Of a DNA stretch of 64,000 nt, positions 10,584-21,959 are shown one piece after another. A program made the translations under genes and the position numbers. The DNA is from Metallyticus violacea. Its lineage: Eukaryota > Arthropoda > Insecta > Mantodea > Metallyticidae. Positions within the stretch are counted from its first letter, which is position 1; each line of letters opens with the position of its first letter. The notes under the pieces are model-generated. The model was not told the DNA's origin. It ran no database searches and worked only from the letters and a program-made list of their open reading frames with translations. The stretch spans positions 26,261,001 to 26,325,000 of the forward strand of contig CM060834.1 of NCBI GenBank assembly GCA_030762175.1, in the 5' to 3' direction.

Positions 10584-11502
10584 CAGGTGATCCACATAAA
10601 ACCGGTATGCCTCACTGCCATTCACACAAGAGGCATGTGTCACGATATTATATTACTTCCTGTGAAAGATCTGCAGATATCTTGTGCTGTTGGTCGTCTC
10701 ATTAAAAATTGGGGCGATAATGCCCATCCCTGACATGCACATAACATATATGTCTTCTCAGGGTGAAGAGATTCTTCATGCACAATATGTGAGTTATGCT
10801 GCAATTCTGAGTTAACATAATCATACAGAGGAAACCAGGCTTTGTCTGTCATGATGAAAAGCAAGGTCTCCAAGTAACGATCTAAGATAAGAGTCATTTG
10901 CAATAAGTAACTCGTTTATCTGGTTCTTTCAATTCATGCACTACGCTCACACGAAATGCGCTGAGTGTTAGCATGTAATAGCATGTTGTGCAGGAAACAC
11001 CAATTTCCTGAGATAATCTCCTTATCGCATTTTTGGGCTTTTCGTGGTGTCCTTGCGAATTCTGTCAAATACCGCCGGGGTCTTCACTATCATACGCTTA
11101 TTCCTCTTCACATTCGCAAGGGATCCAGTAGTCCTCCATTTCTTATACAGATCTTGAATTACGCTGGTTGCGGCGAGCTTGATACCCGGATACTTCGCCT
11201 CAAACATATCTTTAGTCTCCTTAATGGAGCCTGTCTCTAGGTAAAATTCCAAATATATCAATTCAGTGTTAAACTAAAAAGTGCACATTTCTCTCACAAC
11301 ACTTCCACGACATTCACGACAATTACCGTTAAACTCAACTATCGAACTCTAATAATTATGTAAACGGAGGGCAGTGTAGCCAAATTATAAATAAGAATGC
11401 AGCGAGGCGTAAAAATTAGCGCTAGAATGGCTGTGAGATAAGCGTCTTTTTTATGAACTCGGTGAGGCAGTAAGGCATGCCGGTTTAATGTGGAACACCC
11501 TG
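10584..11502 (-). mobile_element. Mariner-like element, 919-bp deletion derivative with intact TIRs
   Basis: It is flanked by TA (10582-10583 and 11503-11504). The terminal repeats start CAGGTGATCCACATAAAACC on the left and CAGGGTGTTCCACATTAAACC on the right, and match over about 38 bp. On the minus strand, 11261-11022 encodes the N-terminal helix-turn-helix (YLETGSIKETKDMFEAKYPG ... KKWRTTGSL). Further on, 10900-10650 encodes the start of the catalytic domain, with TDKAWFPLYDYVNS and, in a shifted frame, GIIAPIFNETTNSTRYLQIF. The usual TDEAWF has Glu changed to Lys. The half carrying the second and third catalytic Asp is absent, so the element is non-autonomous. Confidence 0.88.
11022..11261 (-). 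pseudogene. Transposase N-terminal helix-turn-helix fragment
   Basis: This 79-aa open frame lies inside the 10584-11502 element. It contains the DNA-binding helix-turn-helix of the 'TGSV' mariner-like transposase group (ETGSIKETKDMFEAKYPGIKL, then VIQDLYKKWRTTGSLANVKR). It ends where the original linker would lead into the catalytic domain. The open frame is the longest undamaged transposase segment in this element. It is a relic and is not expected to produce a working protein. Confidence 0.75.
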
Positions 11503-12189
11503 TATAATAATAGATTTCTTGAGAACTTGGTAGATTTTCTCAAGGTCATCTCCAATATACCTAAGAAATATAAATAGTTACATAATTCAAACAGCATCCC
11601 CCTTTGCTTTCCATGCATGAATAGTTACAACTCCCACTAAAGGAATGAGTGCATGGGCGATAAATTGCCTCTTTTTATCCTTTAGTAGATTGCCTCCTGA
11701 ATGCGTTATTCTATTCTCACAGTGGAGTCCAAAATTAGACACCCTACTGTCTTCTGGTTGGACTTCCTAGAAGTTCCGATTTAGCCTCCCGTAAAGTAGT
11801 AGAAACAGAGCGCACTTGTGAAATTTTCTAAAGTATTAAAATTAAAAGTTGGTGTTTATTTTTCTAAAGCAAGTTTGGACACAATCCTTAAAATACGTTA
11901 TTCTTTTAATTCAGAATAACACATTCTACTAGTTCTTAAATATATGAACATGTACAAGGTTAGTCAAATTCGTCTTCAGAGTTTTAAAAAAAGTATAGCT
12001 TTTTGAATATAGTTTCCTCTAGATGTATCTTGCATAATGATAGGAAGAAACTCGATATTTATATTTTTGCTGCCCCCAATGAACATAGTTTATTTGACAC
12101 GAAAATGATGGAGAAGGCATTTTGTGTACCGAAATTCTTTGTAACAGATAAATTTATTACTGCATAGTATGTGAAATTAAGATTTTGTC
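11503..12189. other. Intergenic, nothing recognised
   Basis: AT-rich sequence without coding or repeat signal that I can identify. Confidence 0.45.
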
Positions 12190-12458
12190 GGTCCTGGTGA
12201 TGTAGTGCTAACATACTTGCCTCCTAAACCCAAAATTGCGGGTTCAATCCCGAAGAATTTTTTTCGGGCATAAAATCCTAAGTTTGGTTTCCTTCGGAAG
12301 GGAAGGGAAGTGGATCCCGTGTCGTACATTTACGGCACGAAAAAGAACCTCAAGCCTGAAAGCAAAATTTATCGGCTGTTTCACGCCCTGAATAGAATGG
12401 GACGCTGGTGACATGAGATGTTAAAGAGTGTCCATAAATAAAACAAATCAACAATAAA
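12190..12458 (+). repeat. S1 SINE, near full length
   Basis: The tRNA-like head starts 'ggtcctggtgatgtagtg' and the B box is 'gggttcaatccc' (12240-12251). A small deletion follows the B box. The body continues through 'ggttccttcggaaggg' and 'aacctcaagcctgaaag' to 'gttaaagagtgtccataaat' and an A-rich tail. Confidence 0.88.
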
Positions 12459-12469
12459 AAATTAAAAGA

Positions 12470-12960
12470 TTTTAGTTGTCTGTGTAAGAGGAAATCAACC
12501 ATGCGCCCGTCTGCATGCTACCGTCCTAGCCATTGAATCATTCAAGATAGTCCAAATTGATCTGTTTTGCTTCAGAAGAAATCTTCCCAACGGCATCCAG
12601 TTCTTTCTATACCTCGTCTTCCTTTCGGTTGATATATTAAAACTTGCTTTGCTAATCTTTCGCTAGGCATCCGGGAAATATGTGTTGTCCAGTTTCCTTT
12701 ATTCTGTGTATATTATTGTTTATATAAAATATTAAGTTTTTCCCTATTTCAACATTCTTGATATAGTCTTTCAAAGTACAGTAACTACATACCTCAAAAA
12801 TGTCATTTCAGTCGTTTGTATCATTCTTTTATCACTTCTGTTAATGGTCCAATTTTTAGAACCAAAAGTCAAATTTGATATCACCATTGTTCTACAAATT
12901 TTTAAAAGCGTAACTTCCTTAATTTTATTCTTTAATGTTTGTTTTATGGTAAAGTACGGA
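12470..12960 (-). pseudogene. LINE reverse transcriptase C-terminal remnant (minus strand)
   Basis: Read on the minus strand from about 12960, the translation gives, in order, VTLLKICRTMVISNLTFGSKNWTI, then RMIQTTEMTFLR, then (after frameshifts) RMPSERLAKQVLIYQPKGRRGIER. This is the order found after the palm domain in many insect non-LTR retrotransposons. The same order appears in the 52240-53560 copy (FYKVMGVPILLYNYEFW ... EMRLLEV ... GLSPER). There are several stops. The reverse transcriptase active site itself is not present here. Confidence 0.75.
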
Positions 12961-12961
12961 A

Positions 12962-13652
12962 CAATATTTAACGGCCATAGAGAATATCCTGAGGCATGTG
13001 GTACATCAGGAAAACAACCTTGTCACGTCTCTGTAATCTCTTTCAGTACATTTTTAGTACTAACAGAGATCAGTGCGGAAGTAAGAGTAAATCGTTCTTT
13101 CGGCCAACCCTTTAAATGTTTATGTTTATGTATATTCACCTGAATTTAGTCTAGCATTACCTATCAAATACTACTAAAACTCCATTATATTTCTTCAATG
13201 GTACGTCATCCGGCACGAGATTTTCTGCCTCAGAAATTCACCTTTATGAAGCCTTCACACTTTTCAGTCTTTCGTCTCAATGTTACTATTGTTATTAAAG
13301 TGGTATGCTGAAAGGTCTGAAGATATATCAAGAGCGCTGCAACTCTTTTAATGCATATGCTGTTACCCAATGCTATTTGTTGCTTTACATCCTCCGGTAA
13401 TTCTATATCCTTGTGGTGACAGACCTAACTCTTATACATTTAGCGTTTTGATACGTGGGCTACAAGGAAATACACTAAAAAACCAAAACTAAGTTAATGT
13501 GTTTTTCTTTTACGATGCATATCCAAATACAAAAACCGTGCAGTATGTGTACAGACATCTTAGTGGGAGTTATGGTATTGTAACTTAACATTCAAATGAG
13601 TTGAACTATGTACAGTGTTCAAAAGTATATACATTACAAATTATAACTAAAC
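12962..13652. other. Intergenic, nothing recognised
   Basis: The ORF at 12844-13143 partly overlaps the LINE remnant on the opposite strand and is not a gene candidate. The rest has no recognisable feature. Confidence 0.45.
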
Positions 13653-13934
13653 CCCCACCTGTGGACGTGGTCGTTAAGCCACGGACTAGTGAGTGAGAGG
13701 TCTGGGGTTCGAATACGTAGGACCATCCTCCCTGATTGAGATTTTTTCCAGGTTTTCCTCACTCCTCATATATGGTAAATGCCCGGGAGGTATCCTAAAC
13801 TCAGGTCTGGAACGCTTACTTCTTTTAGAAACGATAAATCCTTTCCCAGTTTATCATTTAATCTCATGCACATCACGCCTGTGATGCCTCAATAGTGAAA
13901 ATGGCTGTTACACACTATTAAAAATTTTAAAAAA
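13653..13934 (+). repeat. S2 SINE, full-length diverged copy
   Basis: The tRNA-like head 'gtggacgtggtcgttaagcc' is followed by a B box (gggttcgaata, 13705-13715). Then come the 'ccctgattgagattttt', 'ggtatcctaaactcagg' and 'tttatcattta' blocks and the terminal 'gttacacactattaaaa'. Confidence 0.88.
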
Positions 13935-15618
13935 GGACGCTTCTCAGTTTTAAATGACCATACCTTTGGTAAATATATTTTTTTTCAAAAATAAAAACAC
14001 CAAATTTTTCATATAGAAATGGGATTTGCTATAACAAGAACAAACAATAAAACGTTGAATATAATCACCACCGAGTTGATTAATAAAAATTCGAGGTATG
14101 GCTTCCTCCGGAAGGGAAGATGCACAAGTTATAATTTCAGTTTATTGTTTTCACAAAGGAATAACAACAACAGTTCATTATTGTGCAAATTTTATTAACT
14201 AATTATGAGGTGCAAAAAAAGGAGAAAAGTATAGGTGAAATGTGCGTTCTATAGGACCATACCTTAAGCCATTAGGAGTGTACGCAATGGTTGAAATTAA
14301 TTAAGCAGAGTTTGACATCCTGCCAACTCTCCAGATATGGCTTCCAAATTCTTCAGACTGTTCCCAGATTTGAAAGAAAACCTTCAAAGAGATAAAATGT
14401 TCATCACATTATAAATAAACTAGTGGCTTGCTGAATTTGGACAACCCTTTTCCCAGGAAGCTGTAAAATTTTAGAGCGTCAATGGGAGAAGTGCATCCGT
14501 TTTCAAGGATATGTTGAAAAGTGAGGAACAAATAATGTAAATTAAGTAGACTTTTTTTCCCCATTTGACGGCTGTAATACAACGCAAATGCAGACCTGAT
14601 AACGAGATGAGAGGAAATTAATTGCAAAGATGTGAAGGCCAAATGTGAATCATGGACAATTAGGAAGGGATTTGTCCAAATACTAATTAAAACGTTTTGC
14701 ACCGGAATTTTCCTATCAGATTATCCCAAAACAGAAAATATAACACCATATTCTCATGTCTAGCAAATCTGTAATTCTCAAACGTTTCTTTTTTTTTTCT
14801 TTTTTGATAAATGTCCTACATCCATCCTTTATGAACCTGTTCTCGAACCCCACTTTTTAATATTAATTAATGCAGTGGTTTGAATTTTATGGATTTATAA
14901 CGAACTCGACCATTACGTCAGAGAGTTGTTCTTTAACTTTTTTCACTTTTCTCGTTAGGAAGTGATGTTTCGTCAGCTTTGAGTTTCGTAATGAAGGATA
15001 ACAGCAAAGTTTTTGCTGATTAATTTTGTTAGTCCAAATGTCGGACACCAGATGGAAACTCCAGTTATGCAACTTGTAATCGAATGAAGTTGGCATGGCA
15101 GCACTCAAACAGAGGTAGAAAAACGACTGTCCGTTTCTGGTGCACAGAAGTTGGCTTTGTAAATCGTAAATCAGGATAATGTATTTCGTTAGTTCAGGTT
15201 CCAAAATTTATATGCTTAATACGTTTCTAGAGCCTCTATTTTATTTACTGCACTAGTTGCATTATATTTGTTTAGGAGTAAACAGAAACGACTAAAACTT
15301 ATACTAATTCTTCCCTGGAAGGCTTTTACAGAACCTCGTATTATTGTGATGCTAATTTTGTGATCTATGATCGGAATTTATTTTCATATATTTTATTCAC
15401 TTGTCTCAATAATAATCAATTTTGTTTACATAATTTCTAAAAACTCTGAGGCAATATGCTACCGGCATCAAAAATCGATTTAAACGATATTTGGCAGAAG
15501 GGTAGTGAAAACAAGTATTGTGTAGTGACAAAAGACAAAAGACGCCTGACATAAACGGGCTAGAAGTATAGAGATGTCATCTCTGGACCTGCAGAGCGAA
15601 ATTAAAACTAGAAAAGGT
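13935..15618. other. Intergenic, nothing recognised
   Basis: Several 60-105 codon ORFs occur on the minus strand (14409-14702, 14887-15204). None shows a domain, and none resembles a known family to me. Confidence 0.45.
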
Positions 15619-15960
15619 AAAAAGACCTGTATCATGGAGCTAGGCATAAAACAGAGATGGGGAATAGCATGGCTTAGAGGGAGACTGGAAGGCACGTAAG
15701 GTTGTTGACGAGGAAGGCAGAAGGATTTGCCCATTATGCTCGGAACCGGAAGACTGTGTGCACATTTTGGCTAGGTGTACACAGACAGATAGGATAAAAT
15801 TTCTCCCGGATTCATTTTTGACTTGGGGGTTGGCTGGCATGTTGAGACTTAATTGTAAATAGACAAAACTGGCTAAACCTGGGCATTTTCTTAAATGAAA
15901 ATATGTAGTTTTAGGGACAAGAAAATTCTAAAAACATTGTACATAAATAATACGAAAATT
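15619..15960 (+). pseudogene. LINE C-terminal zinc-knuckle remnant
   Basis: The plus-strand frame around 15650-15850 reads WGIAWLRGRLEGT, then VVDEEGRRICPLCSEPEDCVHILARC, then TQTDRIKFLPDSF. The Cys-X2-Cys ... His-X4-Cys pattern is the zinc knuckle at the C-terminus of several insect LINE ORF2 proteins. The same arrangement appears at 63510-63900 (CPLCGESDTWRHILAEC). The reverse transcriptase is not present. A frameshift or stop separates the two first segments. Confidence 0.7.
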
Positions 15961-16047
15961 TATATATCAGAATTATTGTATATAAATCTGTTTTGTTTTC
16001 TTTTGTTTGAATTAATTTCATAAAATAAAGTATTTGACAAGAGCATG

Positions 16048-16069
16048 AACGATCTTGCTGCTGCTGCTG

Positions 16070-16163
<94 letters not shown>

Positions 16164-16192
16164 CACTACTACTACTACTGCAGCTGCTGCTG

Positions 16193-16251
<59 letters not shown>

Positions 16252-16527
16252 GCAGCTGCTACTACTACTACTACTATTACTACTACTACTACTACTACTG
16301 CAGCTGCTACTACTACTACTATTACTACTACTAGTACTACTTCTACTACTACTACTACTATTACTACTACTACTACTACTACTATTACTACTACTACTAC
16401 TACTACTGCAGCTGCTACTACTACTACTATTACTACTACTAGTACTACTTCTACTACTACTACTACTATTAATACTATTACTATTACTACTACTATTACT
16501 ACTACTATTGCTGCTGCTACTACTAGA
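16048..16527. repeat. Long imperfect (ACT)n / (CTG)n trinucleotide array
   Basis: About 480 bp consist almost only of ACT triplets, interrupted by CTG/CAG blocks (tgcagctgct), ATT and AGT/TCT variants. A segment of about 66 bp (starting 'gcagctgctactactac', about 16299 and about 16407) recurs at a 108-bp spacing, so the array has higher-order repeats. ORFs through it (poly-Thr, poly-Leu) are translation of the repeat, not genes. Confidence 0.95.
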
Positions 16528-17009
16528 CTAGTTTCTTGCCATTGAAGAACTCAACGAGTTCGAAATATAGCAATTTCAATGTGACTTTTTCCAAGTGTTT
16601 GTCCTATTCTACTTTTATTATTACTGTTAATTTGTTACATTGTTAATAGTGTTACTTATTTTTATTTTTATTTTATATTGTTTGCACCTCTGGTGTTGCT
16701 TTTAACTTTGCTTATTAAGTTTAATTTGCTTTTGCGTGTTTTGCCTTTGACATCTTTACTATTTATGTCTAGCTTCTTGCCGTTGAAGAACTCAACAAGT
16801 TCGAAATATAGCAATTTCAAGTGTGACTTTATCTAAGTGTTTATCCTTATCTATTTTTATTATTACTGTTTATTTGTTACATTGATAATAGTGTTACTTA
16901 ATTTTTATTTTCTTTTATATTGTTTGCACCTCTGGTGTTGCTTTTAACTTTGCTTATTAAGTTTAATTTGCTTTTGCGTGTTTGGCTTTGACATCTTTAC
17001 TATTTATCT
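16528..17009. repeat. Two-copy tandem duplication, period 241 bp
   Basis: Copy 1 (16528-16768) and copy 2 (16769-17009) share long identical blocks, including 'ttgaagaactcaac', 'gcacctctggtgttgcttt' and 'tttaatttgcttttgcgtgt'. The duplication starts exactly at the end of the trinucleotide array. No coding content is recognised. Confidence 0.93.
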
Positions 17010-17344
17010 ATTATTCTTTTAATTATATATATATATATATTCTTTATTCTGATCATTTTGGGCATACTTTTACGGATTTAAGGAAAGTATTTGAATATAT
17101 ATTACTATGTTCTTTACAATGTAAATGTACACCTCATATTCCATCCCAACATTTAGCAAATTTTATATTAGTCTTTTCTGCAATATATCACCTCTAAATT
17201 GCCACATTCTTGTATTCGAGAGTAATTAGAAAATTTTGGCGAAAAAAAAAACAAACAAACAAACAACAGAAATGTGTTTTATTAATATGTTTTGAAAGAC
17301 ATAAATGCTATTTCGCTATTCCGTCTGCGTCAGCTTTTTTTTTT

Positions 17345-17610
17345 TTTATACATAGTGTTTAACGACCGTTTTTACTACTGAGGGACCAAAGGCGATGGAC
17401 ACTGATGATACATGACATGAAATGATATATTGGGGAATTATTATTTTTTAAAGAAAGGAAACTTTCCAGACCAAGTTTAGGGTACCTCCCCGGCATTTAC
17501 CATTAATGAGGACCGATGAAAACCTGGAAAAAACCTCAGTCAGGGAGGAAGGTCTTGGTGGGAATTGAACCCCAGACGTTCCGCTCACGAGCCTGCGGCA
17601 TAACGATCTC
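17345..17610 (-). repeat. S2 SINE, near full length
   Basis: The minus-strand copy has its head at about 17610. The complement of the B box (ttgaacccc) is at about 17564-17572, and the 3' end (tagtgtttaacgaccg) at about 17353. The head is diverged, with 'gcctgcggcataacg' in place of the usual A-box region. Confidence 0.88.
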
Positions 17611-18950
17611 ATATATGCAAGAGTTTCTGTCCCTCTTTAACTATAATTTATTTTTACCTCTGATGTTTTTATATATTCTCAGTTGTTTGATATTCTCAAT
17701 TGTAACTGTTAATATCCACTTCTTTTTTAATTACCAACCCACCTTTGAACTGACGCCCTAAGGCGACTATTTATAAATTAGTGCACTTGGACTCGATTCC
17801 TGATTTGAAACACATGACCTGGGATGGGCTTTTCTTACAACTTACGAAACAGCTTTAGTCACTGACATATTCCCAGCTCTTTTTTTTTTTTATCATAATT
17901 AATTTAATTTAAAGTGATATATAGGTAGAATAATTGCGGCATGAAATGTTAAAAGCTTTTAAACATAACACGTATAATCCTTTTATATTTCCCTGTAATT
18001 ATCGTTGCTGTTAATATGCTCTGTTATTAGTTGCCCCCGATTTAGACACGACTGATTGGTCAAAACTGTTAAACAAGAGAGAGGGACAGAAAGAGAAGCA
18101 ACAAACCGATCCAGGTAATCGAAAACAAAATTCAAAATATTATACTTGGTAGTAGGAAAAAACTAATTTTAATTATTGTGTCACTTTCAATATTAAAACA
18201 TTAATTTTGTCATAAGCGTTCCACTAATAACAGCATCCATTGGTAATCTACTGGCTTAAATGGATGATTAAACATTCATTGGTTTTGGTTTTTTCTTTCT
18301 TTTGTGGCAGCTTAAAATTCCAAATTGCAGGTGGTGAAAATGAATCTGGATTTCTTTGGAATTTACTGGGAAAAGTCATTGTTTACTAATTTTAATAGTG
18401 TTTTAATTACATTTCAACAAATAGTTATTAGCAAATTTAGTTTTGTGAGCGAAATAAAAATGTAAGTATTTATATATCCATAATGGACATTTGTTGTTCG
18501 TTTCGGAAGCGATTTTGCAAAATTTGAACTATTTTCATCTTAGAAAGAATTCAAAGCATGTCATTAATGTTTAAGTCCGGTATCCTAATTAACCATAACA
18601 TACTTTTAGTAGAAGCTGAAAGCATGTGAAAGTTAGAAATAATAAAGATAGCATGCAAAGAACGGAAAAGCAAACACATTTGCCAGTGAAGAGAGAAAGT
18701 GTCTACATCATTTACAAGGAACAACGTAGAAAAAATTCTCACACAACTTCACTTTACCACCATAAATCACCTTCTGCTAATGACACAAACTTCTGTCACG
18801 CTAAGCCTTTTTATGGAGAAGAGGAAACAGTTCATTGCGTAAAATGAAACTAAGCTGCTCATTCTTGTTCGTGGCAAGTTTGTAAATATCGTTAAAGAAG
18901 GGCCAATCCTTTAAAAAATATTTAAAATTATAACTAAAATAATATTGGAA
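17611..18950. other. Intergenic, nothing recognised
   Basis: AT-rich sequence with short overlapping ORFs on both strands (18551-18847). No recognised motif, repeat family or RNA gene. Confidence 0.45.
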
Positions 18951-19080
18951 AAAAGAAAGGTCAGATTTATAAAAATTCGGGTCACGGCCTGGATTCAAAC
19001 CACGGATCTTGATGACGCTCTAACCAACTGAATTACCATGACCTTCAGGCATGAAACCACGAACCTCTCTCATCTGATTC
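18951..19080 (-). repeat. tRNA-headed repeat, third family (S3), part 1
   Basis: On the minus strand the sequence reads 'ggtcatggtaattcagttgg', then 'ttagagcgtcat', then 'ggtttgaatcc' and 'ggccgtgacccg'. This order of A-box-like and B-box-like elements resembles a tRNA. A related copy is at 27098-27260. It is interrupted at 19083 by the mariner-like element. I treat it as a tRNA-derived SINE, not a working tRNA gene. Confidence 0.55.
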
Positions 19081-19082
19081 TA

Positions 19083-19824
19083 CTGGGTGAGCAATGCTTG
19101 ACGCATCTGCGGGACCGGCCGGCAGCGCAAGTGTTGCTATGTCGGTGGAGGCGGGGAGTATATTCCACCCGCTGCGCGAGGCTTCAGTGTGAGTTGAAAT
19201 CTTGCACAAGTAGCAAGTGTTTGTTAGGCGACGCAATACAGTATATTGAGTGACAGGGTATAAGTGAAATGTGGCTATACAAGTATTCTTTTCCCCTAAG
19301 AGCATTCATGAATGATTCATACATGCGTACAGAATCAGCGCGTGCTGTAAGAAGATTATTTCAAGAGGAATTTCCTGATGTTCACGCCCCTAATCGGAGT
19401 TCGATTAATCGATTAGTAAATAAATTCCGTGAAATAGGAAGTGTTCTTTATCTCTGGGGGGCATTAAAAACATACAAAGCCTATCCACACACTTCAGATG
19501 AACTTAAAACTAACTAACATTCGTCAGGAAATTACTGCCATTTCTCACAGGGAACTGCACAGTGTAATGAGCAATTTCCTAAGTAGGTGTCAGAAATGAT
19601 TGAACAACAAAGGGAGGCAGTTCCAGCATCTCCTTGCTAAATATGCGCGAGTAATTTACTTTTGTTTATAAGTGTTTATGTTGTATATGTTAGAAATAAC
19701 TTACACAACAAACCGTACTATATTTACTGTGGACTTCCTGTCACCCGCAACGCTCACACAGAAGCCAGCCCCGCTATCCGGCCGCACGCCGCGAAATCTG
19801 TTGCATGAAGGATCGTTCACCCCG
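19083..19824 (+). mobile_element. Mariner-like element, 742-bp derivative lacking the catalytic core
   Basis: TA flanks it at 19081-19082 and 19825-19826. The ends are related inverted repeats (CTGGGTGAGCAATGCTT against CGGGGTGAACGATCCTT, continuing with a GC-rich 'cggccggcagcg' / 'cggccggatagcg' block). Inside, 19310-19440 encodes the N-terminal helix-turn-helix (ESARAVRRLFQEEFPDVHAP, then NRLVNKFREIGSV). The segment at 19520-19640 encodes the C-terminal end (IRQEITAISHRELHSVMSNF ... GRQFQHLL). The whole DD-D domain between them is missing. It needs an autonomous relative for movement. Confidence 0.85.
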
Positions 19825-19910
19825 TATATATCCCGGAGACCTCCCTAAGGTTTTTCTAGTATGAGAGATTTATTCCTTAGGAGGCTACTCTAATGCTATC
19901 AGTATTTTTA
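19825..19910 (-). repeat. S3 repeat, part 2 (right of the inserted mariner)
   Basis: On the minus strand this reads 'gcctcctaaggaataaatct', which matches 'gcctcttaggaataaacatc' in the uninterrupted S3 copy at about 27255-27230. The mariner-like element therefore sits at a TA inside one S3 copy. Confidence 0.5.
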
Positions 19911-20479
19911 ACCCAGCCTTCTAGTTTATTCACCAACTCCCTTTCCAACTGTTAATGTGAAGGAGCTCATTCTTATAAATTTATACAGAATACCAACAGT
20001 GAAAATTATAATACCTCTTAGGCTTTCACAGCTGGTGCTATAATTATAACAGTTAAAATCTTCCGGACTGTTTAGCCGTGGTCCATGGTTTAATATGCTA
20101 CCATAGCTTTCGCCAACTACTGCGGTTGGCATCTTCAATGGACGATGAACAACGCATGACTAAAAGACGACAGTACTGATAGTTTCTGTCTGGTTTTAGA
20201 ACGTCGATCAATATTGCGTTTATGGCGGAAGTGGAAAGAAGGGAGGGGGGTAGTTTTTTTTTTTTTAAGAAACCGCCCTTTGTGTTATAATTGTTTGAGT
20301 GTTGTATTCTCAATGCCTACCTCCTGGCTTGATTGAAAAAGCTATGTGCTTTCGCAATCACTTCTGATTCGTTAAAATGTATGCAATGTCATTCATTTAT
20401 GGCATTTCTGCGGCCACATATTGTTCGGGTTGATTAAGGCGTAGGCGTCGTTGATACCTCTCCATTTTTTTTTATTGAT

Positions 20480-20880
20480 CTTCTGTTCATACCTATGCTC
20501 ACTTTGCCACACTTAAATAGTATTTCATAAATTCCCATTGTGTCAGTAGGTGTTAGATGTTGCCGTTAGCTTTGGACGGATGTCTCTGTCAATATCTTTG
20601 TAGTTATATTCTTTGGCCTTGAAATCATAGCGAAGACGTTTAAGATATTCTGGTTCTATGGTTGTTTTAGCTCTGTATATTCAAGTCTTGATTACAATTC
20701 TTTTTTGTGCAGGATGCCGATTCGATCCGGCTTTCAGATATCTTTCCATAAATATGTGTGTTTTCTATAAACTTATGGCCAAGGGCTCCTGATGATTTCC
20801 TCCGAACTAAAATACCTAGAAAGGGAAGTCCGGAAGATTTAAACCGTTTTAATAGTGAAAATTGTTGACCTTCTTATACC
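20480..20880 (-). pseudogene. Penelope-like retroelement remnant
   Basis: The minus strand from about 20850 reads LPFLGILVRRKSSGALGHKF, then (one frameshift) RYLKAGSNRHPAQKRIVIKT, a TGA, then IYRAKTTIEPEYLKRLRYDF and KAKEYNYKDI. This is the thumb/linker part of Penelope-like reverse transcriptases: 'LPFLDxLV', then a Y-L-K-x-x-SNxHP motif, then the 'RA...EPE' helix. The RT fingers/palm upstream and the GIY-YIG endonuclease downstream are not recognised. Confidence 0.75.
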
Positions 20881-20889
20881 TCAATCTAT

Positions 20890-21190
20890 CAGCTGTTTTG
20901 TGTAACTATCTATTCTGTTAATTATATATACATATTTTATCTCTTGAAGATTCTCAATTCTCAATTCGTGTACAATGGGAGTTGTACAAAAGGGAGAGAT
21001 CTCACTATTTTCTTAAAATCTTCATGCACTTCATAGAACCCAAAATTCATTGGGGCATTTTATAGAGTTGAATACCCCATGGTTTTTCAGGGCTGCCCTA
21101 TCTCTTCCTCTTATATTATATATTATAAAACATCATTGCATCTGACACATTATGTGGATATTAGGGAGGGGGGAGCGGTGAATCAAATGG
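20890..21190. other. Intergenic, nothing recognised
   Basis: This could hold further decayed Penelope-like sequence but no motif is readable. Confidence 0.4.
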
Positions 21191-21199
21191 TCAATATAG

Positions 21200-21950
21200 A
21201 TCAGATGAGAATGTTTTCTTTTTTAAGGGGAGTTTGGAGCTAGGCATAGGTACGGCGAACAATGGAATTAAAGGAGAATTAGTGAGGCAATAGAATGTCA
21301 AATTAGAGTGGTGAAACAGTGAATGCAAATTATTCTGGGATACCAATCTTTAATTCGAGCAATCTGCTTCAAAGAACAGCTTGGGAGGAAATAAGACGAG
21401 GGCCTCCGAAGTGAAAAATGCGTTGGAGACCATCGGATTGGATGATGTATGGATAGGGGTCAAGAGAACGGAAGAGCTGCATGGAGGATATACACAGGCA
21501 ACTTGCAATCGCGCAATGTGAGGAGAAGATCTCGTTGAAAGTACAAAAGGGGTTAACATCTGGGTGGGGAATGCAGCAGTATGCAGGGACTCGCGTGGTT
21601 TAAGCTTGGAGCATGGTGGCAGATGAGGATCTTATGAAAGTAGATTGAGAATGTGTCCCTATGTGGAGAGGAGGGATCGTGACTGTATATCCCGGCGAGA
21701 TGCAACAGCACTGAGGAGAGGAGAAGGAAGTGTCTACCGCTTCCCTTTACCGATTCTAACAGAGGGCAACGGGTGCTGGGCTCTGCTGGCATGAAACAAT
21801 AAGAAGCAGGTGGGCACATTCTCCTCGAAAGTGAGACAGTTCAGGTCTGAAAAGTTGGGAAGAGGGGAGGGGAACTAAATTTAATTTTAAATAATGCGAA
21901 TGTCTAGGTATGTTACTGTGTTCTTGGGGGGGGGTCATAGTCTGGACGTT
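21200..21950 (+). pseudogene. LINE C-terminal remnant
   Basis: The plus-strand translation gives, with frameshifts, RASEVKNALETIGLDDVWIG, VKRTEELHGGYTQATCNRAM and, near 21780-21850, EAGGHILLE followed by SETVQV. The last part matches the 'xxGHILxEC' half of the LINE zinc knuckle seen at 15619-15960; the two upstream Cys are lost here. The sequence is more G-rich than its surroundings. The open minus-strand frames over the same stretch are shadows. Confidence 0.6.
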
Positions 21951-21959
21951 TTATTATGC

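Noticed and set aside
14887..15204. 105-codon minus-strand ORF
   Set aside because: It is one of the longer non-repeat ORFs, but it has no domain, no splice context and no similarity that I recognise; length is within chance for 64 kb.
16045..16545. 166- and 158-codon ORFs (poly-Thr, poly-Leu)
   Set aside because: They are translations of the ACT trinucleotide array in different frames; no non-repeat protein sequence.
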